The position numbers and the translations under genes are program-made. DNA of 64,000 nucleotides from Eggerthellaceae bacterium (GTDB taxonomy: Bacteria > Actinomycetota > Coriobacteriia > Coriobacteriales > Eggerthellaceae), in contig JALCHN010000004.1 of the NCBI GenBank assembly GCA_022644775.1, positions 18,172 through 82,171 on the forward strand, given 5' to 3'. Every line of letters begins with the position of its first letter. The first letter of the stretch is position 1. The notes beneath the pieces were generated by a model. It saw only the letters and a program-made list of their open reading frames with translations, searched no databases and was not told the origin of the DNA. Positions 55,328-64,000 of this stretch are shown here, piece by piece.

Positions 55328-56443
55328 ATGAACCCCGCATTCAAGCAGGATCCTTCTGCGACCACGTCCTTCTCCCGCATCAAGAACGCCGCCCCGGTCG
55401 TGGGCCGCTCGAAGCCCCTGCGCGCCGTGGTCATCGGCGGCGGCACGGGCGCGCCCGTGTCGATTAAGACGCTCGTTTCGCTCGGCGTGGAAACCTCCGC
55501 CGTGGTCGCCATGGCCGACGACGGCGGCTCCACCGGCAAGCTGCGCGAAAAGGCCAACGTGACGCCCCCGGGCGACGTGCGCAAATGCCTCGTGGCCTTC
55601 GCCGCCGACCCCGACGACCCGCTCACCCAGGCATTCAAGTACCGGTTCGAATTCGCCGACAACCACACTCTGGGCAACCTCATGCTCTCCGCCCTTGAAG
55701 ACGCAACGGGGTCTTTCCCCGAAGCGGTGCGCATTTGCGAAGGGCTCCTTCACGCCCAGGGGCACGTCTACCCCTCGACGCTCGACAACATCGTGCTCTG
55801 CGGCGAGACCCGCGACGGCCGCACCATCGAAGGCCAGGCCCTGCTGTCGCATTCGCGCACGGCCCTGAAGCGCGTCTGGCTCAAGGGCCCGCACTTGGGC
55901 ACGCCCTATCCCGAGGCGATCAAGGCCATCTGCGAGGCCGACCTCATCGTGCTGGGGCCGGGGTCGCTCTTCACCTCGATCATCCCCAACCTACTCGTGC
56001 CCGGCGTGCTCGATGCCATCCGCTCGTCGCGCGCCAAGACCCTCTTCGTGTGCGGCCTGGCCGACATGCAGGGAGAGACCTGGGGCCTTTCGGCCGAAGA
56101 GCACGTCCAGGCCCTTCAGGCCCACGGCATGCAGGGCCTGCTCGACTACGTTCTCATCAGCACGCCCATGCGCCTGCGCCCGGGCGGCTTCGAGGCGGGC
56201 AACTTCGCATCGGTCGTCGAAGGTCCCGAAGCGGCCGGCGTCCCCCACGGCTGGGGCGAGGCCACCGGACGCGTGCGCCCCGTGTCGGTGAGCTACGATG
56301 CCGTCCAGCGCATCCAGCAATCGGGCCCCATGGTCATCACCAAGAACCTCGCCGACTCGCAGCATCCCACCTGGCACGACCCGGTTGCCCTGCGCGAAGC
56401 CTTTACGGGGGTGCTCAAGCTGTGTCGTTCACCGCAGATGTAA
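55328..56443 (+). CDS. yvcK: YvcK-family gluconeogenesis factor
   Basis: A 371-residue protein. VVIGGGTGAPVSIKTLVSLG, VAMADDGGSTGKLRE and PPGDVRKCLVAFA are the signature motifs; LVLGPGSL-like IVLGPGSLFTSIIPNLLVPG follows. It belongs to the CofD/YvcK family and binds UDP-sugars in other bacteria, influencing carbon flow and cell-wall synthesis. The last 22 bases overlap whiA. Confidence 0.95.
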   Translation: MNPAFKQDPSATTSFSRIKNAAPVVGRSKPLRAVVIGGGTGAPVSIKTLVSLGVETSAVVAMADDGGSTGKLREKANVTPPGDVRKCLVAFAADPDDPLTQAFKYRFEFADNHTLGNLMLSALEDATGSFPEAVRICEGLLHAQGHVYPSTLDNIVLCGETRDGRTIEGQALLSHSRTALKRVWLKGPHLGTPYPEAIKAICEADLIVLGPGSLFTSIIPNLLVPGVLDAIRSSRAKTLFVCGLADMQGETWGLSAEEHVQALQAHGMQGLLDYVLISTPMRLRPGGFEAGNFASVVEGPEAAGVPHGWGEATGRVRPVSVSYDAVQRIQQSGPMVITKNLADSQHPTWHDPVALREAFTGVLKLCRSPQM

Positions 56444-57351
56444 AAGAGGAGCTTTCGCGCGTCGAGCCCGTGTGCTCCCACTGCGAGCGCGCCACGCTCG
56501 CGGCCCTGGTGCACCTGGAAGGCTCGCTGCGCCTCACCGGCCAGGGCCGCATGTCGCTCGAAGTCGACACCGACTCGCCGAGCGTTGCCCGCCTCATGGT
56601 CAAGCTCCTCCATTCCATTTACGGACTGCGCACCGAGCTCACCGTGCGCCGCAGCGTGCTGCACAAGACGCCGAACTACCTCATCTCGGTGCCCATGCAG
56701 CCGGCCCTTTCCGATTCCCTGCACGACATGGGCGTCCTTTCCGACGCCGGCCTCGACGCGGGCATCGACCCGGCCATCGTCTCCAAGCGCTGCTGCCGGG
56801 CGGCCTACTTGCGCGGCGCCTTCCTGGCGAGCGGCTTCATCGCGAGCCCCAAAGGCGACTTCCACTTCGAGATCACCGTGCAGAACGAGCATCTGGCCCA
56901 GGACCTCTGCAAGCTCATGGATGAAGCGGGCGTGCACGCCAAAATCATGCAGCGCCGCAGCAACTACATCGTCTACATGAAGAGCGGGTCGTCCATTTCC
57001 GAATTCCTCGCTCTCGTGGGCGCCCACCATTGCGCCCTCGCTATGGAAAACGTCCGCGTGATCAAAAGCGTGCGCAACGACGTCAACCGTTGCGTCAACG
57101 CCGAGCTCGCCAACCAGCAGAAGGCCAGCGACGCGAGCGTCGAGCAGATCATGGCGATTCGCCGCGTGGTCGACAAGGTGGGCAAGGAAAACCTCCCGCC
57201 CGCCCTGCAGGAATTCATTCGCCTGCGGGTGGCCCATCCCGACGCCACCCTCAAGGAACTGGGGCAATACGCCGACCCTCCGCTCTCCAAATCCGCCGTT
57301 TACCATCGCGTTAGACGAATTGAAGAGCTTGATGGGCGTTCCAACGAATGA
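56422..57351 (+). CDS. whiA: Sporulation/cell-division regulator WhiA
   Basis: From GTG 56422, inside the end of yvcK, the protein has 309 residues. SFTADVKEELSRVEP is the typical start; SKRCCRAAYLRGAFLASGFI and HFEITVQNEHLAQDLCKLMD are the LAGLIDADG-like part. The C-terminal HTH includes LRVAHPDATLKELGQYADPP and KSAVYHRVRRIEEL. It is a DNA-binding protein that supports cell division in non-sporulating relatives. A hairpin follows the stop. Confidence 0.96.
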   Translation: MSFTADVKEELSRVEPVCSHCERATLAALVHLEGSLRLTGQGRMSLEVDTDSPSVARLMVKLLHSIYGLRTELTVRRSVLHKTPNYLISVPMQPALSDSLHDMGVLSDAGLDAGIDPAIVSKRCCRAAYLRGAFLASGFIASPKGDFHFEITVQNEHLAQDLCKLMDEAGVHAKIMQRRSNYIVYMKSGSSISEFLALVGAHHCALAMENVRVIKSVRNDVNRCVNAELANQQKASDASVEQIMAIRRVVDKVGKENLPPALQEFIRLRVAHPDATLKELGQYADPPLSKSAVYHRVRRIEELDGRSNE

Positions 57352-57374
57352 ATGCGATAGACTTTTCTGCGTAA

Positions 57375-58445
<1,071 letters not shown>

Positions 58446-58460
58446 CAACCGTTTCGCTCG

Positions 58461-58488
58461 GCCGCCCGTATCGATCGATGCGGGCGGC
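58461..58488 (+). other. Intercistronic palindrome between gap and pgk
   Basis: GCCGCCCGTATCGATCGATG plus the following CGGGCGGC form a 28-base near-perfect palindrome (one G-T pair). There is no T-tract, so it looks like an RNA stability or processing hairpin that sets gap above pgk, not a full terminator. Confidence 0.5.
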
Positions 58489-58508
58489 TTTGCGTGGAAG
58501 GAGTTCTT

Positions 58509-59699
58509 TTGGCTTCCGTGAAGAAACTTCAGGATGCACCCGTAGAAGGTAAGCGCGTGCTCGTGCGCGTCGATTTCAACGTGCCGCTCGACGGTGACAC
58601 GGTTACCGACGACACCCGCATTCGCGCCGCGCTGCCCACCATTCAGTATCTCGTCGACCATAAGGCCAAGGTCGTGCTCATGAGCCATCTGGGCCGTCCG
58701 GCGGGGGAGGGCTTCGAGGAAAAGTTCTCGCTCGCGCCCGCAGCCGCGCGCCTGGCCGAGCTCGTCGACGCGCCCGTGGCCTTCGCCGCCGATACGGTGG
58801 GTCCCGAAGCCCACAAGCTCGTCGACGCCTTGGGCGACGGCGAAATCGTCCTGCTCGAGAACCTCCGCTTTGACAAGGGCGAGAAGAAGAACGACCCCGA
58901 ATTCCGCAAGAAGCTCGCCGAGCTGGGCGACCTCTACGTCAACGACGCCTTCGGTACCGCGCACCGCGCCCATGCCTCCACGGCGGGCGTGGCGGCCCTT
59001 CTGCCCGCCTTTGCCGGCTTCCTCATGCAGAAGGAAGTCGAGACCCTTTCGGGTATGCTTGATCATCCGCGCCGTCCCTTCGTCGCCATCTTGGGCGGTT
59101 CGAAGGTCTCCGACAAGGTGGGCGTGATCGATGCACTCATCGACAAGGCCGACACGATCATCATCGGCGGCGGCATGTGCTACACCTTCCTGCTCGCCCA
59201 GGGCAAGCAGGTCGGCACCAGCCTGAAGGAAGAGGACTGGGTCGACCGCGCCGCGCAGATGCTTTCCAAAGCCGAAAGCAAGGGCGTCAAGATCCTGCTG
59301 CCCGTCGACACGGTGGTGGCCGACGCCTTCGCGCCCGACGCCCGCACCGAAACGGTGTCCTGCGACGCCATTCCCGCCGACATGATGGGCCTCGACATCG
59401 GCCCCGAAACCGAAAAGATCTACGCCGCGGCCATCGCCCGGGGCAAGACGGTCTTCTGGAACGGCCCTATGGGCGTCTTCGAAATGGACGCTTTCGCGCA
59501 CGGCACCAAGGCCGTGGCCGAAGCCGTGGCCGCCAACAAGGACGCCGCCACGATCATCGGCGGCGGCGATTCGGTCGCCGCGGTCAACAAGTTCGGCCTG
59601 GCCGACCAGATGACCTTCATCTCCACCGGCGGCGGCGCCTCGATGGAACTCGTGCAGGGGCTGCCCCTGCCCGGTGTGGTCGCTCTCGAGGAGGATTAG
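58509..59699 (+). CDS. pgk: Phosphoglycerate kinase
   Basis: From TTG 58509, which has GGAAGGAG 5 bases upstream, the protein has 396 residues. KRVLVRVDFNVPLDGDTVTD is the PGK signature; MSHLGRPAGEGFEEKFSLAP, NLRFDKGEKKND and the C-terminal FISTGGGASMEL follow. The track start GTG 58494 lies within the ribosome site. It makes ATP from 1,3-bisphosphoglycerate. Confidence 0.97.
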   Translation: MASVKKLQDAPVEGKRVLVRVDFNVPLDGDTVTDDTRIRAALPTIQYLVDHKAKVVLMSHLGRPAGEGFEEKFSLAPAAARLAELVDAPVAFAADTVGPEAHKLVDALGDGEIVLLENLRFDKGEKKNDPEFRKKLAELGDLYVNDAFGTAHRAHASTAGVAALLPAFAGFLMQKEVETLSGMLDHPRRPFVAILGGSKVSDKVGVIDALIDKADTIIIGGGMCYTFLLAQGKQVGTSLKEEDWVDRAAQMLSKAESKGVKILLPVDTVVADAFAPDARTETVSCDAIPADMMGLDIGPETEKIYAAAIARGKTVFWNGPMGVFEMDAFAHGTKAVAEAVAANKDAATIIGGGDSVAAVNKFGLADQMTFISTGGGASMELVQGLPLPGVVALEED

Positions 59700-59700
59700 C

Positions 59701-60465
59701 ATGCGCAAACCTATGATCGCCGGCAACTGGAAGATGAACAAGACCTGGTCGGAGGCCGTGGTGCTCGCCCAGGGCATCAGCAACCGCTACAAGAGCCAGT
59801 GGGACGGCGTCGACGTCGTGCTCTGCCCGCCCACGGTTGACCTGAAGGCGGTTCATTCGGTGCTCGAATTCGACCGCAGCCCCATTCACGTGGGCGCGCA
59901 GAACGTGTTCTGGGAGCCTTCGGGCGCCTACACGGGCGAGACGAGCGTGGCCATGCTCGACGAGGTGGGCGTCAGCCACTGCATCGTGGGCCATTCCGAG
60001 CGCCGCACGTATTTCGCCGAAACCGACGAAATGGTCAACAAGAAGGTGTCCGCCCTCATCGCCGGCGGCCTCGTGCCGATCGTCTGCGTGGGGGAGAGCC
60101 TTGCCGTCCGCGATGCCCAAACCTACCTCGATTTCGTCACCAAGCAGGTGCACGCCGCATTCGCCGGGCTCGATCCCGAACAGGTGGCCCGCTGCGTGGT
60201 GGCCTACGAGCCCATCTGGGCCATCGGCACCGGTCGCACCGCCACGCCCGAAGAGGCGCAGGAGGTGTGCCTCGGCATCCGCAACCAGATCGTTGCCGAT
60301 TTCGGCGCCGACGCTGCAAATGCCGTCCGCGTCCTCTACGGCGGCTCGATGAAGCCCGAAAACGTCGAGGGCCTCATCGCCGAACCCGACATAGACGGCG
60401 GCCTGATCGGAGGGGCGGCGCTCAAGGCCGAATCCTTCGTCCAGCTCATCAAAGCATGCGTATAA
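59701..60465 (+). CDS. tpiA: Triosephosphate isomerase
   Basis: From ATG 59701, one base after the pgk stop, 254 residues. MIAGNWKMNKTWSEAV, the catalytic His region CIVGHSERRTYFAETD and the signature AYEPIWAIGTGRTATPEEAQ are all present, with the phosphate loop LYGGSMKPEN. It interconverts DHAP and GAP. Confidence 0.98.
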   Translation: MRKPMIAGNWKMNKTWSEAVVLAQGISNRYKSQWDGVDVVLCPPTVDLKAVHSVLEFDRSPIHVGAQNVFWEPSGAYTGETSVAMLDEVGVSHCIVGHSERRTYFAETDEMVNKKVSALIAGGLVPIVCVGESLAVRDAQTYLDFVTKQVHAAFAGLDPEQVARCVVAYEPIWAIGTGRTATPEEAQEVCLGIRNQIVADFGADAANAVRVLYGGSMKPENVEGLIAEPDIDGGLIGGAALKAESFVQLIKACV

Positions 60466-60466
60466 T
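60461..60466 (+). promoter_or_regulatory. TATAAT box at the tpiA stop, weak candidate for gpmI
   Basis: A consensus -10 overlaps the tpiA stop codon, but the operon terminator lies between it and gpmI and no -35 is visible, so it may be chance. Confidence 0.2.
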
Positions 60467-60473
60467 GCATCTG

Positions 60474-60498
60474 GCGGGCGCTCCGGCGCCCGCTTTTT
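60474..60498 (+). terminator. Terminator of the gap-pgk-tpiA operon
   Basis: GCGGGCGC-TCCG-GCGCCCGC followed by T5, 8 bases after the tpiA stop. Confidence 0.8.
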
Positions 60499-60540
60499 AT
60501 TTCACCGAACGTATCTCATAGAAAGCGAGTTGTTCTTCCG

Positions 60541-62097
60541 ATGAGCGACAAGCACTATCATCTGCCGGCGGCTCTCATCATCATGGACGGGTTCGGTATC
60601 GCACCGGCCGGTCCCGGCAACGCGATCTCCCAGGCGCGCACGCCTCATATCGACGCTCTCTGGCAGCGGTTCCCCCACATGCAGATCCAGGCTTCCTGCG
60701 AGCCGGTGGGCCTGCCCGCGGGCCAGATGGGTAATTCCGAAGTAGGGCACCTTAATATCGGCGCCGGCCGCGTGGTCTTCCAGGAGCTCACCCGCATCAA
60801 CAACGCTTGCCGCGACGGGAGCATCGAGGATAATCCGGCCTTCGTCGAGGCCATGGACGCGGCGAGCGCGCCGGGCGCGGTCCTGCACATCATGGGCCTG
60901 CTGTCCGACGGCGGCGTGCATTCGAGCAACGAGCATCTTTACGCCTTGCTCGCGATGGCTGCCAAGCGCAAGGTGCCCCAGGTGTTCGTGCACTGCTTCA
61001 TGGACGGCCGCGACGTGCCGCCCACGAGCGGCAAGGGCTTCGTCGAAGAGCTCGAAGGCAAGATCGCCGCACTTTCAAGCGATGATTGCCGCATCCGCAT
61101 CGCGTCCATTTCGGGTCGCTACTACGCCATGGACCGCGACACCAACTGGGACCGCGTGCAGAAGGCCTACGACGCCATGGTGCGGTGCGCGCCTCAGGCT
61201 GGCTGCGATCCGGTAGCCTTCATGCAGGCGTCTTACGACAACGACGTGACCGACGAGTTCGTCGTGCCGGCATCCTTCGTCGACCGCGGCATCGAAAGCC
61301 GCGACGCGGCCATCTTCTTCAACTTCCGTCCCGACCGGGCCCGTCAGATGGCGCGCGCCCTCACCGACCGCGACTTCGCCGGCTTCGAGCGCCCCGATGT
61401 CTTCCCGCATTTCGTGTGCTGCACCGAATACGATCCCTCTATCGACGCAACGGTGGCTTTCCCCAAGGAGTTTCCCGAACACGTGCTGGCCGATGTCATC
61501 GCCCAGGCGGGCCTGCGCCAGTACCATATCGCCGAGACCGAAAAGTACGCGCACGTCACCTTCTTCATCAACGGCGGCAGGGAAGAGCCCAAGCAAGGCG
61601 AGGTGCGCAAGCTCATTCCCAGCCCCAAAGTTGCCACCTACGACTTGCAGCCGGAGATGAGCGAGCCCGCGGTGGCCGATGCTCTGGCGGCCGCGATCGA
61701 TAACGACGAGGCGGATTTCTACATCGTCAACTTCGCCAACTGCGACATGGTAGGACACACGGGGTCGATTCCCGCCGCCATCAAGGCCGTGGAAGCGGTC
61801 GACGAAGGCGTGGGAAAGGTCGTTGCGGCTCTGGAGCGCAAGCACGGCCTGGCGCTGCTCACGGCCGACCACGGAAACGCCGACGTTATGGTGTCCGATG
61901 CGGGCGAGCCCTTCACGCAGCACACCACCAATCCGGTGCCGCTTGTCATGATCGACTTTTCGGGCCAGGACTGCACGTTCGCCGACGTGCCGGAAGGAGA
62001 GGTACCGGCGCTCAGCAACCTGGCGCCCACGCTGCTCGACATGGCGGGCCTGCGTGTGCCGGCGGAGATGACCGCTCCATCGCTTCTGCGTAAATAA
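60541..62097 (+). CDS. gpmI: Phosphoglycerate mutase, cofactor-independent
   Basis: A 518-residue alkaline-phosphatase-fold enzyme. ALIIMDGFGIAPAGPGNAI starts it, QMGNSEVGHLNIGAGRVVFQ contains the catalytic Ser, and FHCFMDGRD-like VHCFMDGRDVPPTSGKGFVE follows. NFRPDRARQM, FANCDMVGHTGSI and LTADHGNADVM supply the metal ligands. It converts 3-PGA to 2-PGA and needs manganese. Confidence 0.97.
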   Translation: MSDKHYHLPAALIIMDGFGIAPAGPGNAISQARTPHIDALWQRFPHMQIQASCEPVGLPAGQMGNSEVGHLNIGAGRVVFQELTRINNACRDGSIEDNPAFVEAMDAASAPGAVLHIMGLLSDGGVHSSNEHLYALLAMAAKRKVPQVFVHCFMDGRDVPPTSGKGFVEELEGKIAALSSDDCRIRIASISGRYYAMDRDTNWDRVQKAYDAMVRCAPQAGCDPVAFMQASYDNDVTDEFVVPASFVDRGIESRDAAIFFNFRPDRARQMARALTDRDFAGFERPDVFPHFVCCTEYDPSIDATVAFPKEFPEHVLADVIAQAGLRQYHIAETEKYAHVTFFINGGREEPKQGEVRKLIPSPKVATYDLQPEMSEPAVADALAAAIDNDEADFYIVNFANCDMVGHTGSIPAAIKAVEAVDEGVGKVVAALERKHGLALLTADHGNADVMVSDAGEPFTQHTTNPVPLVMIDFSGQDCTFADVPEGEVPALSNLAPTLLDMAGLRVPAEMTAPSLLRK

Positions 62098-62125
62098 TTG
62101 CGATTGAGGGGCAATCCGCTATAAT
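62098..62125 (+). promoter_or_regulatory. Promoter of secG
   Basis: TTGCGA, a 16-base spacer and TATAAT; the -10 lies 56 bases before the GTG of secG. Confidence 0.65.
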
Positions 62126-62181
62126 ATGTGCTTCGTGCGCACAGGTCGCACGCGAATGACAATTCTAGAAAGAGAACTATC

Positions 62182-62433
62182 GTGACTCCTTTGCTCATCA
62201 TCTTCCTGATTCTGCTCGTCGTGTCCGGCGCCGGCTTGATCGTGTTCATCATGCTGCATTCCGGCAAGGGCACCGGCATCTCCGATGCCATCGCCAGCTC
62301 GCTCTACAACTCGAGCAACGGCACGAGCATCGTCGAGAAGAACCTCGACCGTTTCACGATCGCCTTCGCGATCATTTTCCTCGTGTCTCTGATCGTGCTC
62401 ATGATTATTTATCCCCAGGGAACAATTAATTAA
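62182..62433 (+). CDS. secG: Preprotein translocase subunit SecG
   Basis: From GTG 62182 (AGAAAGAGAA upstream) there are 83 residues. Two hydrophobic segments (PLLIIFLILLVVSGAGLIVF and FAIIFLVSLIVLMIIYP) flank a loop with the SecG-type MLHSGKGTGISDAI. It assists the SecYE channel. The track ORF adds 18 residues upstream that overlap the promoter. Confidence 0.93.
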   Translation: MTPLLIIFLILLVVSGAGLIVFIMLHSGKGTGISDAIASSLYNSSNGTSIVEKNLDRFTIAFAIIFLVSLIVLMIIYPQGTIN

Positions 62434-62443
62434 AAATTTCCCT

Positions 62444-62471
62444 TTGCAAACGGGGAAGGTTCTGCTAAAGT
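62444..62471 (+). promoter_or_regulatory. Promoter of tRNA-Leu
   Basis: TTGCAA, a 16-base spacer and TAAAGT; the tRNA begins 23 bases after the -10. Confidence 0.6.
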
Positions 62472-62493
62472 ATTCTTCGTTGTCATTCAACAC

Positions 62494-62585
62494 GTCGGAG
62501 TGGCGGAATTGGCAGACGCGCTAGCTTGAGGTGCTAGTGCCTAACTTAAACGGGCATACGGGTTCAAGTCCCGTCTCCGACACCA
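62494..62585 (+). tRNA. tRNA-Leu (GAG anticodon)
   Basis: A 92-base class II tRNA with encoded CCA. The acceptor GTCGGAG pairs with CTCCGAC and the anticodon loop CTTGAGG gives GAG. A long variable arm (TGCCTAACTTAAACGGGCA) and the T-arm ACGGG-TTCAAGT-CCCGT follow. A promoter and a T-tailed terminator flank it. Confidence 0.96.
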
Positions 62586-62595
62586 TAGCCCAAAG

Positions 62596-62622
62596 AAAGG
62601 TCCTCTTCGGAGGGCCTTTTTT
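62596..62622 (+). terminator. Terminator of tRNA-Leu
   Basis: AAAGGTCCTC-TTCG-GAGGGCCTTT followed by further Ts (six in a row in total). Confidence 0.8.
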
Positions 62623-62973
62623 GTTGCCCGGAATCCTTCGCTCGTGCGTTCGTGATCTTCGCTGCTCTCCTCGGAGGGGGTTATAGGCCAAAATGTGTAC
62701 CCCAAAAGCATGCATCGCGCCTGATGAATCCAGGAAAATCCTCCGGAAATTTCCAACGCCCCTGGTGCTTCGCCTTCCGACGGAATCGTCCCACCTTCGT
62801 CTGCCGCTGCCTCCGCAGTTGCGGCTGTGCTTGTGCCGGGGGCTCTACGGGGCAGGGGCAGACGGCCATCCGGAGGCGACTCATCGGCGGCCCCTTGGGG
62901 CTTCTCTCACTTTAAGGCAGCCTACCGACTCTGGCATCCCAGTGGGATGCTACGGAAAACTGTAATGGGGCAG

Positions 62974-63055
62974 AAGGTTTCGCCGCTCGCTGGCACGAAT
63001 CGGGCGTTGTGCGGTATATTTCGCCTCTCGCTGGCACGAATCGGGCGTTGTGTAG
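62974..63055 (+). repeat. Two tandem copies of a 41-bp repeat (plus-strand orientation)
   Basis: Units 62974-63014 and 63015-63055 share CTCGCTGGCACGAATCGGGC and the following GTTGTG without mismatch. The reverse complement of the pair at 63172-63253 has the same length and the same conserved positions. Confidence 0.85.
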
Positions 63056-63171
63056 TATGCGCAGACCGACTTCTCACGGGGCAGAGATTGTGAGCCAAGC
63101 TCTGACCTGGTGCTTTGCAAAGGCAAACGCCATCAACGGGCTGGATTCGCACTATTCGCCCCGATTGGATG

Positions 63172-63253
63172 CTACATAACGGCACATCTCTGCCAGCGAC
63201 CCTCGAAATCGACTGCACAACGGCCCATCTCTGCCAGTGTCTCTCGATGTCAG
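63172..63253 (-). repeat. Two tandem copies of the 41-bp repeat (inverted orientation)
   Basis: Units 63172-63212 and 63213-63253 share ACAACGGC-type starts and CATCTCTGCCAG. Compared with the reverse complement of the 62974 pair, the pattern CTRCAYAACGSC...TGCCAGCGA...CGAAA is kept in most units. Confidence 0.75.
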
Positions 63254-63480
63254 CTACGCATTGATATAACCGTGTCGGTTCTCGGGCCTGTGCGCGGGGC
63301 GTGCCTCGGTTCCCGTAGATGTTGTTGCTTGGCGCGGACAATAAGGCGAGTCGTCCGTTTCTCGGCCTGTGGCGTCAAGATCCTACAGGCGGGAGAGGGG
63401 CACGGCTCTCTGCTGCACGCTTCTGTGTTTCCAAGAGAACTGGCTCGCCGACACACAACTGTCCGCGCATTGTGCCGCAC

Positions 63481-63887
63481 TTTGCATAAACATGATGAAA
63501 GCTTGCATATCCTGCGATTCGATATGCACCAAACATTTGCATGGATCGGGGCCGAAGCGCCCATGGGGCAGGATACAGCGCTTGGTTTATGCAATGAATT
63601 GGATAGAATTTGCATATTGACAATGAATAGAATATGCAGTGTTGCGAAAAACCCCAGGTCAGGACACAAATGATACGTTGTATATTCTTGAAAAATCGGT
63701 GTATACAGAAAGCGATTTTAAAAACAAGTACCACCCACGTACACAACTATGCCGTTAACCGACATTAGCGTTTAACAGAATGTTCATAATTGCTTTTACC
63801 GGCGCGCAGAGTAAAGTGTGCGGTATCGGAAGTTCGACCGTGCGAGCGCGGTCGACATCCACTACCTGGAGACTTGCATATTTTTGC
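63481..63887 (+). promoter_or_regulatory. Cluster of TGCATA/TATGCA sites in the arcA leader
   Basis: At least seven matches: TTTGCATA (63481), TTGCATAT (63503), ATATGCA (63522), TTTGCAT (63536), TTATGCAA (63587), TTTGCATATT (63609), AATATGCA (63631) and TTGCATAT (63874). Several form inverted pairs, for example 63503/63522 and 63609/63631. TGCATA half-sites resemble ARG boxes bound by ArgR/AhrC in actinobacteria, which would fit an arginine catabolic gene. The link is inferred. Confidence 0.45.
63790..63817 (+). promoter_or_regulatory. Candidate promoter of arcA
   Basis: TTGCTT, a 16-base spacer and TAAAGT, the same -10 as the tRNA-Leu promoter. It lies 88 bases before the arcA start. Confidence 0.45.
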
Positions 63888-63905
63888 AAAGAAAGGGGAG
63901 TTTAC

Positions 63906-64000
63906 ATGACCGGAGTCAACGTCAAGAGCGAGATCGGACCGCTCAAGAAGGTCATCCTCCACCGTCCCGGAAACGAGCTTCTGAACCTCACGCCCGACAC
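63906..64000 (+). CDS. arcA: Arginine deiminase, N-terminal start only (cut by window end)
   Basis: ATG 63906 follows AAAGGGGAG by 6 bases. The visible 31 residues include [20 protein letters not shown] and ELLNLTPD, the conserved opening of arginine deiminase (usual form SEIGKLKKVLLHRPG-E-L-NL-P). The enzyme converts arginine to citrulline and ammonia, the first step of the ADI pathway that yields ATP anaerobically. arcB and arcC would be expected downstream. The long leader upstream carries repeated candidate operator sites. Confidence 0.85.
   Translation, partial: MTGVNVKSEIGPLKKVILHRPGNELLNLTPD

Larger units (their letters stand above)
62586..63905 (+). other. 1.3-kb non-coding region before arcA
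   Basis: No ORF here has recognisable content on either strand; the track entries are chance frames. It holds the tRNA-Leu terminator, two oppositely oriented pairs of a 41-bp repeat (62974-63055 and 63172-63253), and an AT-rich arcA leader with many TGCATA/TATGCA sites and a candidate promoter. Confidence 0.7.

Noticed and set aside
62974-63253. CRISPR array
   Set aside because: The 41-bp units are directly adjacent with no unique spacers, only two per block and inverted between blocks; no cas genes in the window.
63110-63673. 187-residue ORF before arcA
   Set aside because: It overlaps the 41-bp repeats and the operator-like sites, has no recognisable domain and no ribosome site.

Overview
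The window reads as a chromosomal stretch of a high-GC actinobacterium of class Coriobacteriia, most likely an Eggerthellaceae-like gut anaerobe (Slackia/Eggerthella relatives). This placement is inferred, not tested. It rests on a DmsABC/TorD-type oxidoreductase operon, Tat-secreted substrate proteins, an actinobacterial WhiA-YvcK-RapZ block, frequent GTG/TTG starts and an arginine deiminase gene. Nearly all genes lie on the + strand.

Region 1 (1-7198) is compositionally different: one sampled line in dmsA is about 48% G+C, against 55-68% in sampled core lines. It holds the end of an NrfD-type membrane subunit, a YtrA-type GntR regulator, a slipin, and a complete anaerobic oxidoreductase set: molybdopterin catalytic subunit, 4Fe-4S subunit, TorD chaperone and DmsC-like anchor.

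Region 2 (7199-15535) is accessory. An IS256 transposase remnant is joined in frame to the end of an EcsC-family gene. An Abi_2/HEPN abortive-infection-like gene follows, lying between two ~86-bp direct repeats, and an IS30 scrap lies beyond it. Next come a 992-residue MucBP/InlB-repeat surface protein, a broken RelB/DinJ antitoxin, a NERD-domain protein, a small antisense gene, and tRNA-Met, tRNA-Asn and tRNA-Val with their own promoters and terminators. A nested palindrome lies between the first two tRNAs.

Region 3 (15535-57351) is dense housekeeping sequence with many start/stop overlaps. In order: a solute-binding protein and ROK kinase; an ABC-F ATPase, trmL and an M50 protease; trpS-scpA-scpB-rluB-tyrA-aroA-cmk-plsC-ispH-DUF512-der-plsY-gpsA-ogt; rpe; cysteine desulfurase-nif3-zinc-ribbon protein-RNase H-dgt; azlCD; rplS-rnhB; yraN-comM-dprA; trmFO-xer; uvrA-unknown-uvrC-rapZ-yvcK-whiA. 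The genes couple chromosome segregation, aromatic amino-acid synthesis, phospholipid synthesis, isoprenoid synthesis, ribosome assembly and DNA repair.

Region 4 (57352-64000) is the lower glycolytic operon gap-pgk-tpiA, then gpmI, secG and tRNA-Leu. A 1.3-kb non-coding stretch follows, carrying two oppositely oriented pairs of a 41-bp repeat and a cluster of TGCATA/TATGCA sites. These lead into the start of arcA, which is cut by the window end. No rRNA, CRISPR array or intact transposon was found.
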